Below are positions 12,338-21,123 of a DNA stretch of 64,000 nucleotides, piece after piece. This DNA is from Micromonospora sp. NBRC 110009. GTDB taxonomy: Bacteria > Actinomycetota > Actinomycetes > Mycobacteriales > Micromonosporaceae. The position numbers and the translations under genes are program-made. The stretch spans positions 1,488,001 to 1,552,000 of the forward strand of contig NZ_CP130427.1 in NCBI RefSeq assembly GCF_030518795.1, given 5' to 3'. The notes under the pieces are model-generated. The model was not told the origin of the DNA, made no database searches, and worked only from the letters and a program-made list of their open reading frames with translations. Position 1 is the stretch's first letter; each line of letters starts with the position of its first letter.

Positions 12338-12462
12338 GTTTCCGGCCCTCGCCGGCGGCGCGACCTCGCCGAACCGGTGTCGATCATGTCCGGCGCCGGC
12401 CGGGTGCGGGGCTGCCCTGGCCGGCTGGGCGATCGGGTAGTCCACGCCGCCCCGCGGGGCCA

Positions 12463-12482
12463 CCTACTACGCGAGGTAGGAT
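12463..12482 (+). promoter_or_regulatory. blaI promoter with overlapping inverted repeat
   Basis: CCTAC (12463-12467) and GTAGG (12476-12480) form an inverted repeat that overlaps a TAGGAT -10 box (12477-12482). The GTG start of blaI is six bases further on with no ribosome binding site. BlaI/MecI repressors bind TAC/GTA-type dyads in their own promoters, so this is a plausible autoregulatory operator. Confidence 0.5.
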
Positions 12483-12488
12483 TGGCGG

Positions 12489-12920
12489 GTGACTCGGCTC
12501 GGTGATCTCGAACGTGCGGTGATGGACGTGCTGTGGGACTCGGTCCCCGCCACGTCGGACGGCGTGACCGTGCGCGAGGTCGCCGACGCCCTCGACGGGC
12601 GGGAGCTGGCCTACACGACCGTGATGACCGTGCTGGACCGGCTCGCCGGCAAGGGCATGGTGCAGCGCGAACGCGAGGGGCGGGCCTGGCGCTACCGGCC
12701 CGCCGCCAGCCGCGAGGCGCACATCGCCCAGCTCATGCTCGACGCCCTCGACCTCGGCGGCAGCCGGGACGCCGCGCTGGTGCGCTTCGCCCGGTCGGTG
12801 ACCGGCACCGAGGCCGACGTGCTGCGGGCGGCGCTCAGCGCCGAGGCCGGGCTGACCGACCGGGTCGAGGACCCGCGGGCCGGGCGCCCGGCGCTGGCCG
12901 ACGAGGCGACGGACCGGTAG
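12489..12920 (+). CDS. BlaI/MecI/CopY-family transcriptional repressor
   Basis: A 143-residue winged-helix repressor. The N-terminal LGDLERAVMDVLWD, VREVADALDGRELAYTTVMTVLDRLAGKGMVQRERE and WRYRPAASREAHIAQ are family signatures. In known systems such repressors are cleaved by a partner M56 membrane protease; the partner gene follows 10 bases downstream. cydABDC follows next, and GTAG/CTAC sequences occur before both blaI and cydA, so the repressor may control the bd oxidase. GTG start, probably leaderless. Confidence 0.9.
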   Translation: MTRLGDLERAVMDVLWDSVPATSDGVTVREVADALDGRELAYTTVMTVLDRLAGKGMVQREREGRAWRYRPAASREAHIAQLMLDALDLGGSRDAALVRFARSVTGTEADVLRAALSAEAGLTDRVEDPRAGRPALADEATDR

Positions 12921-12930
12921 GGCGGCCGCC

Positions 12931-13836
12931 GTGGCGTACGCCGTGCACTTCGCCGCGACCATCCTGGCCTGCTGGCTGACCGCGCAGGTTCTCGCCGCCT
13001 CGACCTGGACCTGGCGCGCCCCGCGCGTGGCGATCCTGTGCTGGCAGTCGGTCGGGCTGGCGCTCGGCCTCTCCGCGATGGGCGTGCCGATTGCGGTCGG
13101 GCTGGCCGCGTACGACCGGCCGACCGGGAGCGCCCTGGTCGCCCTCGGGAACGACCTGCTGCACGGCCACCTGCCGGCCGGACTGGGCGCGGTCCACCTG
13201 GGCCTGGTCGGGGTCGGCTTCGGCATCGGCGCGGTGCTGCTGACCACGACCGTGCGCAGCATCCACGGCAGCGTCCGCGCCCAGCGCCGGCACCGGGAGC
13301 TGCTCAGCCTGGTGGCCCGCCGGGACCCGACCCTCCCCGGCGCGCTGGTGCTGGACCATCCGAGCGCGGCGGCGTACTGCCTGCCCGGGGTGAAGCCCCG
13401 GGTCGTGGTGAGCGCCGGGACGCTGAGCCTGCTCGACCGGGCCGAGCTGGAGGCGGTGCTCACCCACGAACGGGCGCACGCCCAGGAGCGGCACGACCTG
13501 GTGCTGCTGCCGTTCACCGCGCTCCGCCGGGCGCTGCCCTGGCTCCGCTGGGTGCGGCACGCGCACGAACGGGTCGCCCTGCTGGTCGAGATGCGCGCCG
13601 ACGACAAGGCCCGCGAGCTGCACGCCGAGGAGCCCCTCGCCGGGGCACTGCGCCGGTTCGCCGCCGCCGGCCACCGGATCACCCCGGCCGGCGCGCTCGG
13701 CATCGGCGACCGGGATCTCGACGTACGGGTGCAGCGGCTGATGATCCCCGACCGGCCGCCCCGGGTGCTCGGGGCCACCGCGCTGGCCGTCGCGACCACC
13801 CTGGCCGCCCTGCCGATCTGCCTCTTCCTGAGCTGA
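12931..13836 (+). CDS. M56-family membrane metallopeptidase
   Basis: BlaR1/MecR1-like membrane protease, 301 residues. Three N-terminal transmembrane segments (about 5-25, 35-58, 83-105) precede the zinc motif HERAH (about 179-183) and a downstream acidic ligand region EMRADDKARELHAEEPLAGAL; a last hydrophobic helix ends the protein. There is no extracellular penicillin-binding sensor domain, so it does not sense beta-lactams as BlaR1 does. It pairs with the upstream BlaI repressor and would inactivate it upon an unknown signal, perhaps a redox or respiratory one given the adjacent cydABDC. Confidence 0.9.
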   Translation: MAYAVHFAATILACWLTAQVLAASTWTWRAPRVAILCWQSVGLALGLSAMGVPIAVGLAAYDRPTGSALVALGNDLLHGHLPAGLGAVHLGLVGVGFGIGAVLLTTTVRSIHGSVRAQRRHRELLSLVARRDPTLPGALVLDHPSAAAYCLPGVKPRVVVSAGTLSLLDRAELEAVLTHERAHAQERHDLVLLPFTALRRALPWLRWVRHAHERVALLVEMRADDKARELHAEEPLAGALRRFAAAGHRITPAGALGIGDRDLDVRVQRLMIPDRPPRVLGATALAVATTLAALPICLFLS

Positions 13837-13879
13837 CCGCCCGGCGGCCGGGTCGCCTCGGCGACGGCCGGGCCGATAG

Positions 13880-13901
13880 GTAGTCAAGCTACGTGTAGGC
13901 T
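13880..13901 (+). promoter_or_regulatory. cydA promoter with GTAG/CTAC half-sites
   Basis: GTAG (13880-13883), CTAC (13889-13892) and GTAG (13895-13898) form two overlapping dyads, GTAG-N5-CTAC and CTAC-N2-GTAG. A -10-like TAGGCT (13896-13901) overlaps the last half-site and would start a leader of about 30 bases before the cydA ATG. The similarity to the blaI promoter repeat suggests BlaI control. Confidence 0.45.
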
Positions 13902-13938
13902 CCCTATGACAAGCGAGTCAACCCGTGGGAGAACCGCC

Positions 13939-15186
13939 ATGGATCCCTTGCTCCTCGCCCGCCTGCAGTTCGCCACCACCACCTCGATCCACTTCCTCTT
14001 CGTGGTGGTCACCCTCGGCCTGGTCACCCTGCTGGTCGGGCTGCAGACGGCCGGCTTCGTCACCGGCAAGCCGGTCTACGAGCGGCTGACCCGCTTCTGG
14101 GGCCAGCTCTACGTGATCAACTATGTGCTCGGGATCGCCACCGGCATCGTGATGGAGTTCCAGTTCGGGCTGAACTGGAGCGGCCTGTCGCGCTACGTCG
14201 GCAACGTCTTCGGCGCGCCGCTGGCCATCGAGACGCTGGTGGCGTTCTTCCTGGAGTCCACGTTCCTCGGCATGTGGATCTTCGGCTGGCACCGGCTGCG
14301 CCGGGGCGTCCACCTCGCGCTGCTGTGGGGCGTGGCGATCACGGCATACGCCTCGGCGTTCTGGATCATGGTGGCCAACGCGTGGCTCCAGCACCCGGTC
14401 GGCTACGAGGTCCGTGACGGGGTCGCCCACCTCACCGACTTCGGCGCGCTGCTCACCAACCCCACCCTCGGCTTCGCCTTCGGGCACGTGGTCTCCGCGA
14501 GTCTGGTCACCGGCGGCATGCTGATGGCCGCGGTCAGCGCCTGGCACCTGATCCGGCGTACCCCGGACTTCGTACTCTTCCGGAAGTCGCTGCGACTCGG
14601 GCTGGTCACCGCGGCGCTCGCCGTGACCACCCTGCAGGGCTTCGGCTTCGCCCAGTTCGGCCCGGTCGGGCAGCTCCAGCCCACCAAGTTCGGCGGCGGC
14701 GCCGACCGGGACGCGCTGGTCGCCGAGTGGACGGCGAAGTTCGGGCCCGGCGACTACCTCCCGCCGACCCTCTCCAACGTCGGCCTCGGCTTCATGATCC
14801 TGATCGGCTTCACCCTCGGCTGCGTCTGGCTCCTGCTGCCGCTGCTCTGGCGGGACCGGGTCATCCGGCTGCGCTTCCCGCTCTGGCTGATCGCGCTGTC
14901 CCTGCCGCTGCCCTTCGTGGCGGTGATCCTCGGCTGGATCGCCCGCGAGGTGGGCCGCCAGCCCTGGGTCGCGTACGGGCTGCTGCCCACCGGGCAGGCC
15001 GTCTCGCCGGTCGGCAGCGGGCTGATGCTCACCTCGCTGGTCGGCTTCACCCTGCTGCTCGGCACCCTCGCCGTCACCAACTGGGTGCTGCTGGCCCGGC
15101 ACGCCGCCCGGGGCGCGGCCGACCCCGCGCTCGGCCGCCCGCCCGCGCCCGACACCGACGCCCACCCCCACCCCGTGTTCGCCTGA
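13939..15186 (+). CDS. cydA: Cytochrome bd ubiquinol/menaquinol oxidase subunit I
   Basis: Haem-binding, quinol-oxidising subunit of cytochrome bd oxidase, 415 residues with about nine membrane helices. The N-terminal LARLQFATTTSIHFLFVVVT carries the conserved haem b595 histidine; FLGMWIFGWHRL, the short Q-loop region and the GRQPWVAYGLLPTGQAVSP stretch are typical. The short Q-loop is the form usual in Gram-positive bacteria. The ATG at 13939 follows GGGAGAACCGCC, a good ribosome binding site; an ATG 33 bases earlier lacks one. First gene of cydABDC; the next start is 11 bases after its stop. Confidence 0.95.
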   Translation: MDPLLLARLQFATTTSIHFLFVVVTLGLVTLLVGLQTAGFVTGKPVYERLTRFWGQLYVINYVLGIATGIVMEFQFGLNWSGLSRYVGNVFGAPLAIETLVAFFLESTFLGMWIFGWHRLRRGVHLALLWGVAITAYASAFWIMVANAWLQHPVGYEVRDGVAHLTDFGALLTNPTLGFAFGHVVSASLVTGGMLMAAVSAWHLIRRTPDFVLFRKSLRLGLVTAALAVTTLQGFGFAQFGPVGQLQPTKFGGGADRDALVAEWTAKFGPGDYLPPTLSNVGLGFMILIGFTLGCVWLLLPLLWRDRVIRLRFPLWLIALSLPLPFVAVILGWIAREVGRQPWVAYGLLPTGQAVSPVGSGLMLTSLVGFTLLLGTLAVTNWVLLARHAARGAADPALGRPPAPDTDAHPHPVFA

Positions 15187-15197
15187 GGGAGCCCGCC

Positions 15198-16205
15198 GTG
15201 GAACTCGCCTGGTACGCCCTGCTCGGCCTCTTCTTCGCCACCTACCTCGTCCTCGGCGGCTACGACTACGGCGTCGGCCTGCTGCTCGCCCGCGGCGCCA
15301 CCCCAGCGGCCCGCCGGGCCGCGCTCAACGCCGTCGGACCGTTCTTCCTCGGCAACGAGGTCTGGCTGGTCGCCGCCGTCGGCATCCTCTTCGGCGCCTT
15401 CCCCACCCTGGAGGGCGAACTCCTCTCCGGCCTCTACCCGGCGGTGCTCGGCGCGCTGGCCGGGGTGGTGCTGGTGACGGCCGGGGTGCAGCTGCGCAGT
15501 CGGCCTCGCGCCGGGGCGGCCCGTACCGCCTGGGACCGGGTGGTGGTGGCCGGCAGCGTGCTCGCCGCGCTCGGCTGGGGTGCTCTGCTCGGCGGGCTGC
15601 TCCAGGGCGTACCGCTGACCGCCGACCGGCACCTCGCCGGCACCGGCCACCTCTTCACCCCGTTCGTGGCCGCCGCCGGGCTGGCGATGCTGGCGCTGGT
15701 CGCCGTGCAGGGTGCGACCTTCCTCACCCTCCGGCTGCCGGCCGCCGACGCCGCCCCGGTCGCCCGGATGGCCCGCAAGCTGGTGCCGGCGGCGCTCACC
15801 GCGGTCGCCGCGGCCGCCGTCCTGGGCCTGTTCTCCGACCGGGTACGCGAGGCCGTGGCGCGCCCTGCGGTCGCCGTACTCCTGCCGTTGGCGCTGGTCA
15901 CGGCGCTGCTGGCGGCCCGCGCGGCGCTCGGCCGGGGCCGGGCCGGGGTGGCCTTCGCGGCGACCAGCGCGGCGCTGGCCCTGCCGGTGGCGCTGGTCGG
16001 TGCGGCCCTCTGGCCGCGGGTGCTGGTCTCCACCGTCGACCCGGCCGCCTCGCTCACCGTCGCCGACGCCGCGGCGAGCGGACCGACCCTGTCCCTGCTG
16101 GGCTGGCTCGTGCTGCCGCTCCTGCCCGCCCTACTAGGCTTTCAGGCGATGTGCTGGTGGGTGTTCCGGGGACGGACCGACGGCAGGGCACCGGTGTACT
16201 GGTGA
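15198..16205 (+). CDS. cydB: Cytochrome bd oxidase subunit II
   Basis: Membrane partner of CydA, 335 residues, about eight to nine helices. ELAWYALLGLFFATYLVLGGYDYGVGLL and GPFFLGNEVWLVAAVG are CydB signatures. The GTG at 15198 is preceded by GAGGGAG. The gene's TGA overlaps the GTG of cydD, so translation is coupled. With CydA it forms the terminal oxidase that reduces oxygen to water at high affinity in the cytoplasmic membrane. Confidence 0.95.
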   Translation: MELAWYALLGLFFATYLVLGGYDYGVGLLLARGATPAARRAALNAVGPFFLGNEVWLVAAVGILFGAFPTLEGELLSGLYPAVLGALAGVVLVTAGVQLRSRPRAGAARTAWDRVVVAGSVLAALGWGALLGGLLQGVPLTADRHLAGTGHLFTPFVAAAGLAMLALVAVQGATFLTLRLPAADAAPVARMARKLVPAALTAVAAAAVLGLFSDRVREAVARPAVAVLLPLALVTALLAARAALGRGRAGVAFAATSAALALPVALVGAALWPRVLVSTVDPAASLTVADAAASGPTLSLLGWLVLPLLPALLGFQAMCWWVFRGRTDGRAPVYW

Positions 16206-17878
16206 ACCGCCGCCCGTTCGACCCGCGGCTGCTGCGCCGGGTCCCCGCGGCCCGACGCGACCTCGCCGTGCTCGCGGTGCTCGGCGGGTTGACCGCGCTG
16301 CTGGTGGTCGCGCAGGCCACCGCGCTGGCCACCCTGCTGGCGACGGCGGTCGACGGGCGGTTGCACCGGCCCGCGCTGGCCGGCTTCGCGGCGGCGGTGG
16401 CCGCCCGCGCGCTGGTGAGCTGGGCGCAGGGCACGGTGGCGGCCCGGGCGGCGGCGACGGTGAAGGCGGCGCTCCGCGCCGACCTGCTTCGCGCAGTCGG
16501 CCGGCACGGCCCCACCTGGGTCGCCGGCCAGCGGGCCGGTCAGCTCGCCACCCTCACCGGGCGCGGCCTGGACGCGCTCGACCCCTACTTCACCGGCTAC
16601 CTGCCCCAGCTCGTGCTGAGCGTGACCGTGCCGCTGGCGGTGCTCGCCCGGATCGTCCTCGCCGACTGGAGCTCGGCGCTGATCATCGCGCTGACCATCC
16701 CGCTCATCCCGGTCTTCGGCGCGCTGCTCGGCTGGCAGGCGCAGGCCGCCACCGAACGGCAGTGGCGGCGGCTGTCCCTGCTCGGCGGGCACTTCCTCGA
16801 CATGGTGGCCGGCCTGCCCACGCTGCGCGCGTTCGGCCGGGCGCGGGCCCAGGTCGACGTGGTGCGCCGGATGGCCGACGGCCACCGGCAGGCCACCATG
16901 AAGACGCTGCGGATCGCGTTCCTCTCCGCGCTGGTCCTCGAACTGGTCGCCACCCTCTCCGTGGCGCTGGTCGCGGTGCCGGTCGGCATCCGGCTGCTCG
17001 GCGGCGGGATCACCCTCTCCACCGCGCTGCTGGTGCTGCTGCTCACCCCGGAGGCGTACCTGCCGCTGCGGGCGGCGGGCAGCCGCTTCCACGCCAGCAT
17101 GGAGGGACTCACCGCGCTGGACGAGGCGCTCACCCTCGCGGCCGGCCCGGAGGCAGCCGCCCCGGCCCGCACGGGCCCGGCGCCGGACGGCCACGGCGAG
17201 CTCCGGTTCGAGGGCGTCACGGTCGAATACGAGCGGACCACCGCGCTGCGGGACGTCACCCTCACCATCCGGCCCGGCGAGCGGGTCGCCGTCATCGGGC
17301 CCAGCGGCGCCGGCAAGAGCACGCTGCTCGGCCTGCTGCTCGGCTTCGTCAGCCCGACCGCCGGCCGGGTCACCGTCGACGGGGTGGACCTCGCCGCGGT
17401 CGACCTCGACGCCTGGCGGCGGCAGCTCGCCTGGGTGCCGCAGCGGGCCCACCTCTTCGCCGGGTCGCTGGCCGACAACATCCGCCTCGGCACGCCGGAC
17501 GCCCCCGACGCCGCGCTCGCCCGGGCGGTCACCGACGCCGCGCTGGACGAGGTGGTCGCCGCCCTGCCCAACGGGCTGGCCACCACGCTCGGCGAGCGCG
17601 GGCACGGCCTGTCCAGCGGACAGCGGCAGCGGGTCGCGCTGGCCCGGGCGTTCCTGCGGGACGCCCCGCTGGTGCTGCTGGACGAGCCGACCGCCCGGCT
17701 GGACACCGCCAGCGAGGCGATCGTGCTGGCCGCCACCCGGCGGCTGGTCGCCGGGCGTACCGCACTGCTGGTCGCGCACCGGCCCGCGCTGCTGGCGGAC
17801 GCCGACCGGATCCTGCGGGTCGAGGACGGTCGGGTCACCGAGCTGACCCCGGCACCGGCCGGGAAGGTGACGCGATGA
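16202..17878 (+). CDS. cydD: Thiol-reductant ABC exporter subunit CydD
   Basis: ABC transporter half with fused membrane and ATPase domains, 558 residues. Six membrane helices (about 20-310) precede the ATPase: GPSGAGKST near 366, LSSGQRQR near 471, LVLLDEPTARLD near 490 and the switch histidine in LLVAHRPALL. CydDC exports cysteine/glutathione-type thiols and haem-related reductant needed to assemble cytochrome bd. The GTG at 16202 overlaps the cydB stop, and its own stop overlaps the cydC ATG (ATGA), so the operon is tightly coupled. Confidence 0.93.
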   Translation: MNRRPFDPRLLRRVPAARRDLAVLAVLGGLTALLVVAQATALATLLATAVDGRLHRPALAGFAAAVAARALVSWAQGTVAARAAATVKAALRADLLRAVGRHGPTWVAGQRAGQLATLTGRGLDALDPYFTGYLPQLVLSVTVPLAVLARIVLADWSSALIIALTIPLIPVFGALLGWQAQAATERQWRRLSLLGGHFLDMVAGLPTLRAFGRARAQVDVVRRMADGHRQATMKTLRIAFLSALVLELVATLSVALVAVPVGIRLLGGGITLSTALLVLLLTPEAYLPLRAAGSRFHASMEGLTALDEALTLAAGPEAAAPARTGPAPDGHGELRFEGVTVEYERTTALRDVTLTIRPGERVAVIGPSGAGKSTLLGLLLGFVSPTAGRVTVDGVDLAAVDLDAWRRQLAWVPQRAHLFAGSLADNIRLGTPDAPDAALARAVTDAALDEVVAALPNGLATTLGERGHGLSSGQRQRVALARAFLRDAPLVLLDEPTARLDTASEAIVLAATRRLVAGRTALLVAHRPALLADADRILRVEDGRVTELTPAPAGKVTR

Positions 17879-19902
17879 CCGACGGACCCACCGTGCCGGA
17901 GCGTCCCGACCAGCCGGTCCGGGGCGTGCCGGGTGGGGTGTCCCGGGACGGGATGACGCCGGCCGGCCGCGACCCGGGCGTGCCGACGGCCGCCGAGGCG
18001 AACCCGCCCGAGCTGCTGCCGGACGGTCCCGCCCCGGCGACCACTCCCGTCCCGGAGCCCGCTGCCCCGGGCGGCCGGCGCGCCGAGCGGGTGGTGCTCC
18101 GGTTGGCCCGGCCGTACCTGGGCCGGCTGGTCGGGGCGGGCCTGCTCGCCGCGGCCACCGAGTTCGCCGGGCTGGCCCTGATGGCCACCGCCACGTGGCT
18201 GCTGATGAGCGCCGCCGGCCGGCCGCCGCTGGATCGGTTGACGGTGGCGATCGTCGCGGTCCGGGCGCTCGCGGTCAGCCGGGGTGTGTTCCGGTACACC
18301 GAACGGCTCGCCGGGCACGACGCCGTGCTCCGCATGATCACCGACGTCCGGGCCCGGGTCTTCGCCAGCCTGGCCGCCCGGCGGGACGGGGCCGCCCAGC
18401 GGACCGGCGACGCGCTGAGCCGGCTGGTCTCCGACGTGGAGGCGGTCCAGGACCTGCTGCTGCGGGTGCTGGTACCGGGGGCGGCCGCCGCGCTGGTGAG
18501 CCTGCTCGCCGTCGGCGCGGCGGCGCTGATCTCACCCCCGGCGGCCGGTGTGCTCGCCGCCGGGCTGCTGGTGGCCGGGGTGGCGCTGCCGGCGCTGGCC
18601 ACCGTGCTCACCCGCCAAGCCGCCGACCAGGTCGCCCCGCTGCGCGGCGCGCTCGCCGTGGACGCGATCGACCTGACCCACGGCGCCGCCGACCTGGCCG
18701 CCTTCGGTGCGACCGGCACGGCGCTGGCCGCCGCCGAGGGGCGGGCCCGCCGCCTCGCCCGGCTGGAACGCCGCCTCGCCGCGACCGGCTTCGGGGTCGA
18801 CGCGGCCGGGGTGCTGGTCGGCGGGCTCACCGCCGCCGCCGTGGTCGCCGTGGCGCTGCGCGCCGGGGTCGGTGGGGTGCTGGTCGGCGTCCTGGCCGTC
18901 GGCACCCTGGCCGCGGTGGAGATCTCCCTCGCCCTGGTCGGGGCCGCCCGCCAGCGCACCCAGCTCCGCGCCGGCCTCGCCCGGGTCGCCGCCCTGCTCA
19001 CCGGCGCCGAAGCCGCCCCCACCGGGCCCGCCCCCGCCGGGCGCACCACCGGGCCGATCCCCGCCGGTGCCACCGCGGGGCCGAATCTCGCCGCGCGGGC
19101 CACCGCCGGGCCGGCCGCGGTCACGGGAGCGGTGGCGGCCGGGCCCGACGTGCGGTTCGACCAGGTGACCGTGCGGTACCGCGAGGGTGCCCCGCCGGCC
19201 CTGGACGGGGTGAGCCTCGACCTGCCCGCCGGCCGTCGGGTCGCCGTGGTCGGGCCCAGCGGCGCGGGCAAGAGCACCCTCGCCGCCGTGCTCACCGGCA
19301 CGGTGCGGCCGGACACCGGCCGGGTCACCCTGGACGGGGTCGACGTCTCCGCGTATCCGCCCGAGGAGCTGCCCCGGGCGATCGGCGGCCTGCTCGCCGA
19401 GGCGTACGTCTTCCACGCCACGGTCCGGGAGAATCTGCTGCTCGGCCGGCCCCGCGCCGACGAGGCGGAGCTGGCCGCGGCGACCCGGGCGGCCGGCCTG
19501 CTGGACTGGGTACGCGCCCAACCGGACGGCTGGGACACCGTGGTCGGCGAGGAGGGCGGGCAGCTCTCCGGGGGCCAGCGGCAGCGCCTCGCGCTGGCCC
19601 GGGCGCTGCTGGCCGCCCCGGCGGTGCTGGTGCTGGACGAACCGACCGAGGGGCTCGACCCGGCCGCCGCGGACGCCGTGCTCGCCTCGGCGCTGGCCGC
19701 CACCCCGGCCGGACACTCGGTGCTGCTGATCAGCCACCGGCTCAGCGGCCTGGCCGGGCTGGACGAGATCGTGGTGCTCGACGCCGGCCGGGTGACCCAG
19801 CGCGGCCGGCACGCCGAGCTGGTGGCGCGGCCGGGCTGGTACCGCGACCAGTGGCTGCTCCAGGAGGCGGCGGAGCGCGGCTACCTGGCCCTCGCCCCCT
19901 GA
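17875..19902 (+). CDS. cydC: Thiol-reductant ABC exporter subunit CydC
   Basis: Second half of the CydDC exporter, 675 residues, about 100 longer than usual. The surplus is a Pro/Gly-rich N-terminal tail (about 1-65) and a repetitive Ala/Gly/Pro/Thr linker (about 380-425) between membrane and ATPase domains. Walker A GPSGAGKST near 460, signature LSGGQRQR near 563, Walker B VLVLDEPTEGLD near 583 and LISHRLSG are intact. The ATG overlaps the cydD stop. In several actinobacteria cydD and cydC are fused; here they remain separate. Confidence 0.93.
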   Translation: MTDGPTVPERPDQPVRGVPGGVSRDGMTPAGRDPGVPTAAEANPPELLPDGPAPATTPVPEPAAPGGRRAERVVLRLARPYLGRLVGAGLLAAATEFAGLALMATATWLLMSAAGRPPLDRLTVAIVAVRALAVSRGVFRYTERLAGHDAVLRMITDVRARVFASLAARRDGAAQRTGDALSRLVSDVEAVQDLLLRVLVPGAAAALVSLLAVGAAALISPPAAGVLAAGLLVAGVALPALATVLTRQAADQVAPLRGALAVDAIDLTHGAADLAAFGATGTALAAAEGRARRLARLERRLAATGFGVDAAGVLVGGLTAAAVVAVALRAGVGGVLVGVLAVGTLAAVEISLALVGAARQRTQLRAGLARVAALLTGAEAAPTGPAPAGRTTGPIPAGATAGPNLAARATAGPAAVTGAVAAGPDVRFDQVTVRYREGAPPALDGVSLDLPAGRRVAVVGPSGAGKSTLAAVLTGTVRPDTGRVTLDGVDVSAYPPEELPRAIGGLLAEAYVFHATVRENLLLGRPRADEAELAAATRAAGLLDWVRAQPDGWDTVVGEEGGQLSGGQRQRLALARALLAAPAVLVLDEPTEGLDPAAADAVLASALAATPAGHSVLLISHRLSGLAGLDEIVVLDAGRVTQRGRHAELVARPGWYRDQWLLQEAAERGYLALAP

Positions 19903-19958
19903 GCGTCTCCGGGGAATTCCCGGACGCGGCCGGCGGCGCGGGGTGGCAGGGTGGTGCC

Positions 19959-20627
19959 ATGCAGGGGGACCGGGACGTGCTCGTTGAGGAGCGGCTGGAC
20001 GAGCTGGCCGGCCGGCTGCGTGGCCCGGCCCGGCTCAAGGCCGACCTGGTGACCGAGGCGCGGCACGCGTTGCAGGACGCCGTCGAGGCGTACCGGGAGG
20101 GTGGCCTGCCGCCGGCGGAGGCCGAGCGGCGGGCGGTGGCCGAGTTCGGCACGCCCGCCCAGCTCGCCCCCGGCTACCAGGCCGAGCTGGCGGCCGGGGC
20201 GCTGCGCGGGCTGGCGCTGCGGGCGCTGGCGGTGGCGGTGGTGCTGATGGCCGGCGGCGACCTGACCTGGCAGGGGTCGAGCTGGAGCGACGGGCCCCGG
20301 CCGCCGGAGGGCTTCGTGCTCCTCCACGCCTCGCTCAGCGGGATCTGGATCCTGGTCGCCGGGCTGGCGCTGGCCGGCCTGCTGCTGGGCCTCCTCGCCG
20401 CCCGGTACCGGTCGTCCCGGCTGCCCCGGCTGACCCGCGCGGTCGGCTACGGGCTGACCGGCGGCCTGGCCGGTGGGGCGGTCGCCGGCAGCGCGCTGTT
20501 CGGCTGGTCCGTCACCCTCTGGGACGGGGCTCTGACCTGGCCCCCGATGCTCATCGGCGCGGTGGTGGTCAGCGCCGGCTGGTTCGCGCTCGCCCGGGCG
20601 GCCCGCTGCTGGCTGGCCACCTGCTGA
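19959..20627 (+). CDS. Permease-prefix-domain membrane protein
   Basis: A 222-residue protein. Residues 1-75 resemble the 'permease prefix domain 1' (VEERLDELAGRLRGPARLKADLVTEARHAL with AVAEFGTPAQLAPGYQAEL), usually found at the N-terminus of small membrane proteins paired with PadR regulators. Four hydrophobic segments follow (about 83-100, 125-148, 163-185, 195-215). The function is unknown. It is convergent with a PadR gene, with only six bases between the stop codons, and begins 56 bases after cydC. Confidence 0.75.
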   Translation: MQGDRDVLVEERLDELAGRLRGPARLKADLVTEARHALQDAVEAYREGGLPPAEAERRAVAEFGTPAQLAPGYQAELAAGALRGLALRALAVAVVLMAGGDLTWQGSSWSDGPRPPEGFVLLHASLSGIWILVAGLALAGLLLGLLAARYRSSRLPRLTRAVGYGLTGGLAGGAVAGSALFGWSVTLWDGALTWPPMLIGAVVVSAGWFALARAARCWLATC

Positions 20628-20633
20628 CGCCAC

Positions 20634-20975
20634 TCAGGCGGGGCTCGCGGGCGGCTGCCCGGCGCCGAGGAAGCGGCCCACCGTGTCGCTGAACTCGCGC
20701 CAGCCGGCCCGCTCGCCGGCGAGCGCCCGGACGCCGGCGTCGGTGAGCTGGTAGGTGCGCCGTTCCCGGCCGTTGACGGTGCTCCACGAGCTCGCCACGT
20801 AGCCCGCACGCTCCAGCCGGCGCAGCGCCGGGTAGATGGTGCCGGTGGGCAGGTCCAGGGCTCCGCCGCTGCGGGCCCGGAGCGCCTCGATGATCGCGTA
20901 GCCGTGCAGCTCGCCCTGTTCCAGCACCGCCAGCAGCAGCGCGTCCAGGTGTCCGTGCAGCGCCTGGGCCTTCAT
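20634..20975 (-). CDS. PadR-family transcriptional regulator
   Basis: A 113-residue winged-helix regulator. HGYAIIEALRARSGGALDLPTGTIYPALRRLERAGYV and the C-terminal GRERRTYQLTDAGVRAL are PadR hallmarks. Short size fits the PadR-s2 subfamily. It probably controls itself and the convergent membrane protein gene. A dyad GTAG-N5-CTAC sits immediately upstream of the ATG and no ribosome binding site is visible. Confidence 0.9.
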   Translation of the reverse strand: MKAQALHGHLDALLLAVLEQGELHGYAIIEALRARSGGALDLPTGTIYPALRRLERAGYVASSWSTVNGRERRTYQLTDAGVRALAGERAGWREFSDTVGRFLGAGQPPASPA

Positions 20976-20977
20976 GT

Positions 20978-20990
20978 GTAGTAACGCTAC
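20978..20990 (-). promoter_or_regulatory. Candidate PadR operator
   Basis: GTAGTAACGCTAC is an inverted repeat (GTAG-N5-CTAC) ending two bases before the padR start codon. Binding here would block transcription or translation. The cydA promoter contains the same GTAG-N5-CTAC spacing at 13880-13892. Confidence 0.45.
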
Positions 20991-21123
20991 TTGTCCACCC
21001 GCCGGGACGCCACCGGGGTGCGGCTCCCGGCCCGGCCGGGCCGACCACTAGGGTATGTGCGCAGAGTCACTCGGCGGCCGAGGCGTCGCCGGGTGGGCAA
21101 CCCGAAAGCACACGGAGGTCAGC

